DNA of 64,000 nucleotides from the NCBI GenBank assembly GCA_019973155.2, contig BPQB01000054.1:161161-225160 (forward strand), written 5' to 3'. Position 1 is the stretch's first letter, and every line of letters starts with the position of its first letter. A program made the position numbers and the translations under genes. The notes under the pieces are model-generated. The model was not told where the DNA came from, searched no databases, and saw nothing but the letters and a program-made list of their open reading frames with translations. This document shows positions 31,950 to 41,504 of the stretch, piece by piece. The DNA comes from Phanerochaete sordida (Eukaryota; Basidiomycota; Agaricomycetes; Polyporales; Phanerochaetaceae).

Positions 31950-32448
31950 CGGGGCCGATGTGAGCGGCGCGCAGTCCCTCCATAGCACCGCCTGCGGACG
32001 CAGCATCGTGACAGTGCATTACCGACATGGCCCCGCCAGGTCCGTACCGCCGCTGCCGTGTGGACAATCGACTTTGAATGCTGAACGTGCGTCCTCCGCA
32101 GATCCGTCTTCGACGCAATGTGTTCCGCAGCCAGATCAACTGAACGTGAAGCGCACCGACGACAGACCTCCCTCTACGCGCGATGCTCCTGTGGCAGCGT
32201 GCTGAGGCTCACAGCGCGCTCAGCGCCATCGACATTCTTCGTGCCTGACGAGGTGTCCAGCGGCACCGCGCTGGAAGAGAGAGTTCGCCTGCTTCGCTGT
32301 GCTGTTGTCGCGCCCCTTGCGATGGCTCATTTCGGCATGCCCGTGACTGTTCCGACTGCCCTGGAGTCGCGACCACTTCTCAAGATCGCGCAGCACGGCG
32401 TGCAGTGTATATGAATCCGCGGACAAAGTATACCTCGACATCATCGCC
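31950..32448 (+). promoter_or_regulatory. Conserved 5' block of hydrolase B
   Basis: About 500 bp that align with the sequences upstream of copies C (35,480-35,967) and D (45,790-46,291). Shared words include GATGTGAGCGGCGCGCAGTC and TGCTGAACGTGCGTCCT. All copies contain stops in every frame, so it is read as promoter/leader. A TATA-like GTATATGA lies ~40 bp before the start codon (also GCATATGA in C, GTATATGA in D). Confidence 0.55.
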
Positions 32449-35093
32449 ATGCGGATCTTCAGCAGCAACCTCGCCCAGGGCACCGTACTCGCGCTGTGTC
32501 TCAGCGGCCTCGCCAGCGCGAGAACCCTTTCTAGGCGTGACGATACGTTTGATTGGACGAATGTGAGCTTCATTTTTATCGGTCAGACTTCGTGCTGACC
32601 TCCCGAACAGCTGACTGCATCGACGAGCCTTACGCTGAGCCCGTGCTATGACGGATTCCAGTGCGCCCGTCTTATGGTACGTCCTGATGTTCCCGCATCT
32701 TGAACGCATTGGTAACACCTTCGCCCAGGTCCCGCTACAATATCCCCATGCCAGTGCCGGCGAGGCGCAGATCGCCATCGTCGTGCTACCGGCGAAGGTC
32801 TCCCACGACGACCCGGCGTACCTTGGACCCCTGCTGTTCAACCCAGGTACATCCACATATATGTCTTTGTGGCGCAGGAAAGCTAACATGGCGGTCCTGC
32901 AGGCGGACCCGGTAGCTCGGGCGTCGACGCCGTCGTAGAGAACGCGCCCGTCTTCCAAGCAGTGCTCGGCTCCGACTACGACGTCGTTGGCTTCGACCCG
33001 CGCGGTGCGTCCCTGTCTCATACATCTCGCTGTTATATGCTGAACGTAATCCTAGGCGTCGGCCACTCGACGCCCGCGCTCGCATTCTTCGAGTCTCCCG
33101 CTGAGGCACTCGCGTTCTTCGCGCCGTATCCGTTGGACGCGAACGAGTCCGTGTCCTCGCTCGGCCGCATCGTCGCCTCGGCGCACCTGCTCGACGACCT
33201 CGCGAGCAAACGTGGAGGCACGATCGCGGAGTCTGTGTCGACGCCTGCCGTCGCAAGGGATATGCTCGCCATCACACGGGCGTTCGGAAGGGAGAAGCTC
33301 AGCTACTATGGCGTATCGTGAGTATACTTCAGTTTGTTTCAGGCGTGTGTGAGCTGATGTAACGTTCAGGTATGGATCTGTCCTTGGTGCGACCTTCGCA
33401 GCGATGTTCCCGGAAAACATTGGTCGTCTCGCCATCGATGGTGTCGAGTGGTACCAAGGTCCGTGCTGTGCCTTCTCGTCTTCTCAATTTGCTCAACAGA
33501 CGGGGTTTGCTTAGGCAGCTACTTTACCGCGGGCAGCCTCACCGACGCCGACGCCGCTCTCGATGACATCTCTGCCGCATGCGTCGCCGCCGGGCCGTCC
33601 GCCTGCCCGATCTTCGAGGCGACGCCCGCGCTCGTGCGTGCGCGCGTCGACAGGCTCATCGCGAGCGTGCACGCCGCGCCCGTGGCGATCTTCAACGCCT
33701 CCGCGGCCCCGCCATTCGCCGTCGCGGACTCCGCGCTCGTCGTCGGGCAGCTCCTCGGCGCAATCGGGGCGCCGTACGGCGGCGCGCTGCAGTTCGCGGA
33801 CGCCGTCGTCGCGCTCGAAAGCGGCGACGGCGCGCCGATGTTCGCTGGGTCGACGCAGGCGCTGCTCGCGAGCCTCGATACGTGTGCCGCCGCGAGTGCG
33901 CTGTTCGCCGTGGGTTTCATCGACGTCGAGGCGCCGATTATTTGCGGGGATAGTGTGGTGGACACGGTGAAGACGCTGGAAGAGGCGAGGAAGGAGTATG
34001 AGGCTATGTTGGAGATCAGTGACCTTGCGACGGCGTGGTATCCCACGACCCAGGGTCCGTGCACGTACGTGTCGTCTCTGGCTGGAGTGTACGTTGGTGA
34101 CTGACGTGATGGTAGCGGGTGGACGATTCGCGTCAAGGATCGTACGAATGGTCAGTTGGAACCGAAGATGGTGCTTCGGCCATACTTGAAATTCTGTTAC
34201 AGGCTCTTTCGAGACCAACACTAGCTTCCCACTTCTAATCATTGGAAACACTCACGGTCAATCGCGAACGGGTCCTTCAACTTGTCGCGCACCCCTCATT
34301 CACATCTTTTACAGATCCAAGGACTCCGATAGCGAAGTAAGCAACACTGGCCATACGCTAGCCTACTACTGACTCAGGCTTTCGGCTACAGTGCCCACAA
34401 CATGTCTTCCGGTTTCGCAGGGTCTGTAGTCCTGCAGCAGAATTCCACTGGGGTGAGTCCTTTTTTTTTTTTTTTTGGACTCCTTGCTTTACGTCCTTGA
34501 GGGCATGGCCCTATGGTGGACGAGTAGGCTACGGTAGTTACATGTACCTAAGTATTCAAAATGCGTCCGGGTTCTCATGAAACACTTGCCAAGCCCGAAG
34601 GCATAGGCGACTGTGGAAAGAAAGAGGAGAAGAGGTCAGCAGAGAGAAAAGCAGACCTCAGGACTGGTCCTCAGCTGGAAGACGGCGATTTAACGCAAGA
34701 CGCTAGGTTCTAAACCTATCGCGCATTCGGTGGACTATGGTCCCCTGGGCTATGCCTCTTGCCGCGGAGGGGTACACGAAGCGGTTCCCCACTTCGCGTC
34801 GGAACTCCCCTAACGTCTCTCTCAGCAGGAGGGGCCCTGGGTGAGTCCTCCTCTCGTCGCCCGCACTCAGGTACTAATCCATCCGCCAGCACACCTCGCA
34901 ATCTGGGTTCTCGGCGTGCACCGCGCTTGCCCTGAACGCGTACTTCAACAACGGCACTCTGCCGGCTCCGGGCACGGTGTGCCAGACTGAGGACGAGATC
35001 TTCGGCAGCACTGCCGGTGGGGCCCTGGTGGCTCGGGTCTTGGACAGGCGCGATGCCGCCTGGCGGCCGGTATCAACGCGTGCGGGGCTTTGA
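32449..35093 (+). CDS. S33/TAP-like secreted alpha/beta-hydrolase, copy B
   Basis: Twelve exons, phase-consistent, 558 residues: 32449-32562, 32611-32676, 32729-32846, 32903-33004, 33056-33317, 33370-33458, 33515-34064, 34116-34150, 34203-34256, 34315-34336, 34392-34452, 34890-35093. The N-terminal signal peptide is a hydrophobic run ending SGLASA. Motifs are GGPGSSG (oxyanion loop), YYGVSYGSVLG (Ser nucleophile), NTHDPRTP (Asp) and STGHTS (His, created across the last splice). The family removes peptides or esters outside the cell. Four residues (VNAH in copy D) are deleted in frame in exon 6. The last intron is swollen to 437 nt by a SINE-like insertion at 34461-34838, but donor and acceptor are preserved. 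Likely functional if that intron is spliced. Confidence 0.85.
34461..34838 (-). mobile_element. SINE-like element inside the last intron of hydrolase B
   Basis: Minus-strand insertion of 378 bp with a 16-nt A tail (T run 34461-34476), flanked by GGGTGAGTCC (34451-34460 and 34839-34848). The same intron in copies A and D lacks it. On the minus strand, TAGCCCAGGGG (34752-34742) fits an A box and AGGTTTAGAACC (34717-34706) approximates a B box ~25 nt downstream, suggesting a tRNA-related pol III promoter. The duplicated target includes the 5' splice donor GTGAGT, so the intron now has two donors. Confidence 0.82.
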
Positions 35094-35479
35094 GATATCA
35101 GAGGCGTGGAATATATCTCATGCTGACGAGGTGGCATTGCGGCGCATTGACCCTGAAGAGCAACTTTCGGAGCTACACGTACGACCCGGAGCGTACATTC
35201 CGGTCGGGTAGGCACTTTACAAGCGCAGTGCGCACCAGGTCAGTTGTGTCTGCGCATGAGATATATCTTGCTCAACGTGACCATTTGTTAAGGAATGCAG
35301 TCGAAAACTGAACCATAGACCGTTCACGCCAATAGTCTCCACATGTTGAGTTTGCACGCCTGACTACAGGGAGCAATGTAGACTCAGAGATGTTGTCTCC
35401 GCGCAAGCTTCTATCGTTGCCATGTCTCGCGAATCGGTCTGGCTATCCTTCGCAATCAAGTGAGACCTTCCTCAAGCCC
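35094..35479. other. Spacer with a relic of membrane-protein family M
   Basis: About 35,150-35,210 reads LKSNFRSYTYDPERTFRSG, resembling the QSYTYDAEKREAY segment of M copy 2. Nothing else of that gene survives. The rest is unassigned. Confidence 0.35.
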
Positions 35480-35967
35480 GACGCAAGCGGCGCGCAGTCT
35501 CTCCGTGGCAGCGTGGCGAGGGCCGCCTGCGGACGCAGCAAACTGACACCGCGGTGCTGGCATAGCTCTGACAGGTGAGTTCCGCCGCGTTCGCGCGGTC
35601 GATCGAGTTTGAATATTTGAATACTGAACGTGCGTCGTTTTGCAGATCCGTCATCCTCGTACTGCGTTCCGCAGTCGAATAAATCATCATGCAGCCCTTT
35701 GGCGGCAAACCTTGTCCTACGCGCAGCAACTTCATCAGTGTACCAATGCTCAGAAACAATATCAGCCTTGTTGTGCGCGTGCAAGTGCTCGGCGATACAA
35801 TTCTCGAGGAAAAAGCTGTAAGGTGGGCGCTATTTCCGCGATGGTTCACGTTGACATGCTCGCGGCTGTACTGAGATCCCTAGGGCCGCGACCCTTATTG
35901 AGATCCCGCAGTATTGCATAGAGCGCATATGAAGCTCGCGACCAAAGTACATATCGATATCGTCATC
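35480..35967 (+). promoter_or_regulatory. Conserved 5' block of hydrolase C
   Basis: More diverged version of the block upstream of copies B and D (for example GCAAGCGGCGCGCAGTCTCT and GCGTGCGTC-type words), ending in CATATGAAGC ~45 bp before the start. Confidence 0.45.
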
Positions 35968-37408
35968 ATGCGCACTTTCAACAGCCTCACCCTCCAAAAT
36001 GTCGCGCTCATGTTGTACCTCAGTAGCCTCGCCGGCGCGAGAACCTTCTTCAGACGCGACAATACGTTTAACTGGACAGATGTGGCGTTCGTATGAATCT
36101 GTCAATGCGAGTGCTGATCTCCCAAGCAGCTCAACCCGTCGACGAACCTGACGCTGAACCCCTGCTACGATGGGTTCCAATGCGCCCGTCTCATCGTACG
36201 TACGATGTTCGCTCAACTAACGCGCGTCGTTGACACCTATCATTAGGTACCGTTACAATATTCAAATGAAAGCGCCGGGAATGCGCAGATTGCTGTCGTT
36301 CAACGTGCTTCCAGCCAACGTATCGCGCGACGATCCCGCGTATCTCGGGCCGCTGCTGTTCAACCCAGGCACGACTAACTATGCGCTGTTCTGCTGCAGG
36401 AGTGCTGACATAAAGGCTCACCAGGCGGCCCTGGCGGTTCTGGCGTCGACGCAGTCGTCGAGGACGCAGAGCTTTTTCGAGCAGTGCTTGGCCCCAACTA
36501 CGACATTGTCGGCTTCGACCCGCGCGGTGTGTTTTCCCATCCGAGCCCTCTCTTCAATACATACTGAAAATATCATAGGTGTCGGCCATTCGACGCCCGC
36601 TATCGCGTTCTTTGAGTCGTCCGTGGAGGCTTTCGCGTTCCTCGACGCGTTCCCGCTCAACGCGAACGAGTCTGTGTCGTCCATCGGTCGCGTGGTCGCC
36701 TCCGCGCACCTCCTCGACGATCTCGCCAGCGCCCGCGCCCGCACGATTGCGGAGTCCGTGTCGACGCCAGCCGTCGCAAGGGATATGCTCGCCATCACGC
36801 GCGGGCTCGGACAGGACAAGCTCACTTACTATGGCATCTCGTGCGTAGATTTCATTCTACTACAGACAGATCAGAGCTGAAGGGTGATGTAGGTATGGCT
36901 CGGTCTTCGGCGCGACGTTCGCGGCAATGTTCCCCGACAACGTCCGCCGCATCGCCATTGACGGCGTCGTGAATGCGCACGAGTGGTACCAAGGTCTGTC
37001 CTGCATGGTCTGACCTTCGTCGTCATTTCACCGGACGCGACGCTCCCAGGCAACTACTTCGCGAAGGGCAGCCTGACCAACACCGACGCCGCACTTGAAG
37101 ACATCTACGCCGCATGCGTTGCTGCGGGGCCGACGGCATGCCCCATCTACGAAGCGACGCCTGCGCTGGTCCGCGCGCGGGTCAACCGACTCATCGAGCG
37201 CGTGGCGGTCGCACCTGTGCCGGTGTTCAACTCCTCTGCAGCGCCGGCGTTCGCGGTTGTGGACTACGCGCTCGTCGTCGGCCAGCTCCTCGGTATGGTC
37301 GGGAGCCCGTACGACGGCCCGCTGGAGTTCGCGCAGGCCGTCGTCGCGCTCGAGCACGGCGACGGCGCGCCGATGTACACGGGCTCGACCAAGGCGTGGT
37401 TCGCCTGA
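35968..37408 (+). pseudogene. S33/TAP-like hydrolase, copy C (frameshifted, 3'-truncated)
   Basis: Exons as in copies B and D: 35968-36081, 36130-36195, 36247-36368, 36425-36526, 36579-36840, 36893-36993, 37050 to about 37400. Exon 3 is 122 nt instead of 118: four extra bases (CAAC at ~36301-36304) throw it out of frame. Intron 3 starts with GC (CCCAG|GCACG), and intron 1 has a poor GTGGCG donor. Homology stops at about 37,400 inside exon 7 (GGCTCGACCAAGGCGTGG), after which the sequence belongs to an unrelated kinase-like gene and a stop follows at 37408. The nucleophile region (YYGISYGS) is retained, but the Asp and His regions are gone. Confidence 0.82.
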
Positions 37409-38445
37409 GGCCGACATCGTCGCCGAGCGCATCCAACGGGAGGCGAACCTGCTGCTATGGCTGCGCCGCCGCTGTGCCGTTCCGCTCCCATATGTCGTGC
37501 GCGCCACCCCAGAGTGGTCTGTCCTCCGCCCGATGCCCGGCAAGACCCTGCGCGAGTGCTGGGGGACGTTCGACCGGCAGCAGAAGGTGCGCCGCATCAC
37601 CGCAATTTGCTCCATACGACGCTGAACTCTTACTAGGAAACTGTGATCATCTCGTACGCGCAACATGTGACCGAAATCTTCGACATAAACGTCCCCAGCG
37701 CGGTCGGGTCGACATGTGGCGGCGCACACAACAACGGCCAAACGCTCTCGGCAGCGCCCTTCATGGGCCGCGGACCCACGCCCCTCGCCCCAGAAGTCTA
37801 CACGAACGTGTACGACCACATCGACTACGTCTTCACCGCCGCGCACGCCGCCGCGCGCGCCTCCGCGCCCTCCGCGCCCGACGCCGCCGCGCGCGCGCAC
37901 CTCCTCGCGCTCCTGCACGCCGCCGCGACGGACGACGCGCGCGCGTGCGTCCTCCCGCGCGGCTCCTGCGCGCTCGCGCACGACCCGGACGACGGCGACG
38001 TCGTCGTGCACGCGCGCACGGGCGAGGTCGCGGGGCTGCTCGACTGGGAGTTCCACGCGCTCGTCCCGCGCGCGCTCGCCGCGGCGCACCCCGCGTGGCT
38101 GCGCCACGACGGCGTGCACGACCCGCGCTGCGCGCGCGCGGGCCGCTGGTGGCTCGCGCCGCGCGCGGAGAGCGCGGAGATGCTCGCGCTGTTCGAGGAG
38201 GTGCGTGCGGTGGGTTTGTGGACGGCCGGGCGCTGATGGGGTCGCAGGTCGTGAAGAGCAAGTCGCAGGCGTACTACGAGGCCTTGCGAAGCGGGTCTGG
38301 CCTGCGGAGTATACTGGAGTGGGTGTCCGAGATGGGCACTGAGGACTACTGGGCCCGGCTCCGGCGCTGGATGACCGGCCAGAAGATGCTGCCACAGGAC
38401 AAGCCGGCTGTGAAGAAGCAAAAGTCCACGATGTTTGCCCCATGA
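37405..38445 (+). pseudogene. Aminoglycoside-phosphotransferase (APH)-like kinase, N-terminally truncated
   Basis: Three exons (about 37405-37586, 37637-38200, 38248-38445) read IVAERIQREANLLLWLRR, VLRPMPGKTL, ISYAQHVTEIF, then the catalytic-loop region ALAHDPDDGDVVV, followed by TGEVAGLLDWEFHALVP and a Lys-rich tail. Fungal APH-like small-molecule kinases use an H-x-D-x4-N loop and an IDWE metal motif. Here IDWE is kept as LDWE, but the loop has lost the N and its spacing. The N-lobe start is missing because the gene is joined to hydrolase C at ~37,400, one frame off. Very high GC third positions (GCG/CGC runs at 37,850-38,160). Probably a dead or divergent fragment. Confidence 0.6.
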
Positions 38446-38614
38446 TCTGCTGGCCCCCGTGTACTCAAAGTAAAACGTCTTATACCCTCATTTAGATACC
38501 TGTAACATCCTTTCTGTACAACCTGGAATATAAACATGAATAGAACATGGAATGCCATCGCGTTCCCCAGTGTCAACAGTGCCGGAGAGAAGCGCGCAGA
38601 ACGCCCCAAGTCCG

Positions 38615-39546
38615 TCAGAGACTGGCATTTCCGGCCTCTTCCACCATCCTCCAACACTTCCGTTTGTGCTTCCCCTTCCACGCCTTCGTCTGGCATTCCG
38701 TTCCGCAGTACTTGACGGTCTTGCACTGCGAGCAGAGCATCTCGGCGGCACCGCTCCCGCACTCGTCGCAGCCCGTCAGGTAGGAAACCAACCCAAACTT
38801 GTACTCCTGCGTGAACCCGAGGTAACTGTTCTCCGGGGTTTCCTCGATGGTTTCCAGCCCTTCCGCGAGGCGTTGCATCTCTGCACGCCGGTCGCCGAAC
38901 GCGCCGCGAAGTCGGGGCGGGCGCAAACACGCGGGAGGTCCGTGGTGAGGGCGTAGCGCAGCGAGACGTCGAAGCACGACTTGCGGTCGTTTCGCATGTC
39001 CATATCGCAGTAGAAGAGAAAGTGCGCGAGCAGCGCGCAGAACGGGTCGAGGCTTGCCGTGCGGGGACGGCGCTCCGGGTCGTGCACGCACCCGAGGAAT
39101 CACTCGGCGACGAGGTCCGGCAGCCCGGCGACGCGCTCGGACATGAGCAAGCGGAGGAGGTACGGGTTGTGCATTGGGCCCGGTAAAAGCGAGAGGATCT
39201 GGACGTATGTCGAGCGCGCCTCTGAACGCGATGTGCGCAACACGTGCGCAAGCGCGACGATGTGTCTGGCGAAAAATGATAGATGTAGTGCTGGTCCCGG
39301 TTGGGCAGCGCAGCCAGGTCACGGAGCTGAGCTATGCGTTAGAAGGACGGCTGTCGTGTTGAGACGCTCTCGTACCTGGTCTTGTACGACTGCGAGCTCT
39401 TCCGCCGAAAGATCTGTCCCCGGTGGGAGTGGGTCATCGAGACGCGCGTTCTCCGCCAACAAGTTGGCTGCTTCTTCGATGTTTGCGCGGGACATCTGCT
39501 TCTGCTGCTGTCTAGACATGGTGGTCGTGCTCACAGCCGTGTCCAA
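38615..39546 (-). pseudogene. MYND zinc-finger protein, copy 1 (inactivated)
   Basis: Same architecture as copy 2 (39824-40732). Exon 1 (39546 or 39519 down to about 39,377) encodes SRANIEEAANLLAENARLDD. After an intron, the frame shifts within a T run near 39,265, and an in-frame TGA occurs after AGLPDLVAE (about 39,098). A further shift near 38,890 precedes the C-terminal MYND finger (CDECGSGAAEMLCSQC, YCGTECQTKAWKGKHKRKC), which is intact. Two frameshifts and one stop relative to copy 2 make it a pseudogene. MYND fingers bind proline-rich partner peptides. Confidence 0.8.
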
Positions 39547-39823
39547 GCCCGCGCTCGTATCGCGCTGGAGTTCGGAATCTGGCCACGTGTTCGCGACAAA
39601 TTCAGTCGGCTATCAACTGCTCATATCGAAGCCAGGATCTGCAAACCGTCACACGCCGTCCACCCTGCTTCTGGACTGGATATCACGGCAGTTCGGCGAT
39701 AGATCTTCGCTCGAACGCAGCTCACCGCCCGAATGCTGGCCATGGTCTAGATCACTTTAATGTCGAATCGGTAGAGAATAAGACACGTGCGCGGGTACAA
39801 GAAGTTGGACATGTTCGTCGCAG

Positions 39824-40732
39824 CTAGAAGTCCTTCCCCGTCCCGTCCAGCATCTTCCAACAGTTCCGCTTGTGGCCTTCCTTCCAGGCCTTCATCTGGC
39901 ACTCCTTGCTACAGTACCGCACCGCTTTGCACTGCGAGCAGAGCATCTCAGCATCGTCGTCCATGCAAACGTCGCACTCCTCCTGGCCAGAGATCGACCC
40001 CAGCAAGTGATCCTGCGTGGACTTGAGGTAGTAGTCAGCGGGCATCTGCTCGAGGACGTTGAGAATGCCCATGAGGCGCTGGACCTCGACGCGCTGGAGC
40101 TCCGGGAGCGCCGAGAAGTCCGGCTGCGCGCTGAGGTCCGCGAGCTTCCCGGCGAGGGCGTCGCGGAGGGCTTTGTCGATGGAGGCGCGCTTGTCGTCGC
40201 CCATCTGCGTGTCGCAGTAGAATAGGAAGTGGATGTGCAGCGTGCAGAGGTCGCCCGGGCCCGACGGGCGCAGCCAGTCGATGCCCTTGACGAAGTGGTC
40301 CGCGACGAGGTTCGGCAGCCCCGCCGCACGCGGGGAGCGCAGGTAGCGGCGGAGGTACGGGTTGCCCTTCGGGTCGGGGAGGAGCGACAGGATCTGGATG
40401 TACGTCGACACAGCGCGGCGCTGCGTCTCGCGGTTCGCTGCACGCAGAGCGTGCACGAGCGCGGCGAGGTACTTGGCGGAAAACGCGAGGTAGAGGTAGT
40501 GCAGATGCTCGTGCGGGAGTATCGCAAGCGCGTTGAGCTGCGTGTCGCGTCAGTGAGCCCGTGCTCCGTTGTTGAGATGCTCACGGACCTGGTCCTGGAC
40601 TGCTTTAGAGCCTTCCGGGGAAAAGTCTGTGCCCGGCGGAAGCGGGTCGTTGAGCCGCGCGTTCCTGGCGAGGAGATCGGCCATGCGCTCGATCTCTGCC
40701 CGAGGGGCCGCCTTGCGCTGTTGAGTGGACAT
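39824..40732 (-). CDS. MYND zinc-finger protein, copy 2
   Basis: Two exons (40732-40589 and 40537-39824) around a 51-nt intron give 285 residues. The N-terminal ~220 residues are helical and without a recognised enzyme domain (RQ-type repeats: YIQILSLLPDPKGNPYLRR). The C-terminal MYND finger shows CDVCMDDDAEMLCSQC, then YCSKECQMKAWKEGHKRNC, i.e. the C-C-C-C-C-C-H-C ligand set. No SET domain is present. MYND fingers usually mediate protein-protein contacts in the nucleus or cytoplasm; the partner is unknown. The start is chosen at MSTQQRK, although an upstream in-frame Met exists at about 40,798. Confidence 0.85.
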
Positions 40733-41504
40733 GCTCGTCGCTGTGGTGGTCGTGTTCAAGCTCGTCGTCCAATCGCACGGGCATGGGAGCGTGGTCACGT
40801 GCTCGCGACAGATTTAGTGGGGTATTTGCCAATTATCCGACGTTGGACCTCGACCACCATCCAGTCGACCGTCGACCGACGCTTGCAAGCGTCCTGCCTG
40901 GAGGACCATGTTTGACCTTCGTAGCACCTCATCGCTCTCTGAGAACCGAGGACCATCCCATGTCTTGCCGGACAAATCCCGCGCCAATGTCGGGCGGACA
41001 GGGAAATCATGTTGGCAGACGAGTTAGCAGAGGCATGCATCTCTGGATCCTTTCCTGGCCCAGATGTTCCATTTCGTGCGTTATTTTACGCATCACTCGG
41101 CCTTGCTCATAGCTATGCTGACGCGTGCGCCGTAATTTGCTAAATGACGATTCTCCCGCAGCCCTCGCCGTCATCCCTGGACTGCGCCAGGTACGAACTG
41201 CCTGCCATCACGTCGTGCAGATCCTGCGTGGTAGCACTATCTCTAGATTGAGGCAGGTCGCAGTGCTCGCCTGGTCAGGTGCGCGCGTTCTGTGTAGCTG
41301 GACGACGTCGCTTATCGACGTACCGAGCCAAGCGCGAGCGCACCATGTGCACCGGCGGTGTCAACGCTGGCGTCCTTGCACTTCCAGATCGCCTCGCCGC
41401 TCCGCGCGGGGGAAGAGTCAGCTGCGCCGACAGACACTCTATGATATAAAGCCGTCGCGCATTGCTCGCGCCCGCCCCGGTGCTCCTGCATCGACGACTT
41501 TGGA
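40733..41504. other. Divergent intergenic region between MYND copy 2 and hydrolase E
   Basis: 772 bp shared by two divergent genes. No coding sequence supported. It does not show the conserved 5' block of hydrolases B-D. Confidence 0.45.

Noticed and set aside
34700..34760. A free-standing tRNA gene
   Set aside because: A- and B-box-like words occur, but the sequence does not fold into acceptor and anticodon arms and lies inside an A-tailed insertion, so it is better called SINE-like.
37028..38443. Long minus-strand (471 codons) and plus-strand (443 codons) open frames over the hydrolase C/kinase region
   Set aside because: They are Arg/Ala/Pro-rich by-products of extremely GC-rich third positions; the frame with recognisable kinase motifs and splice sites is the real one.
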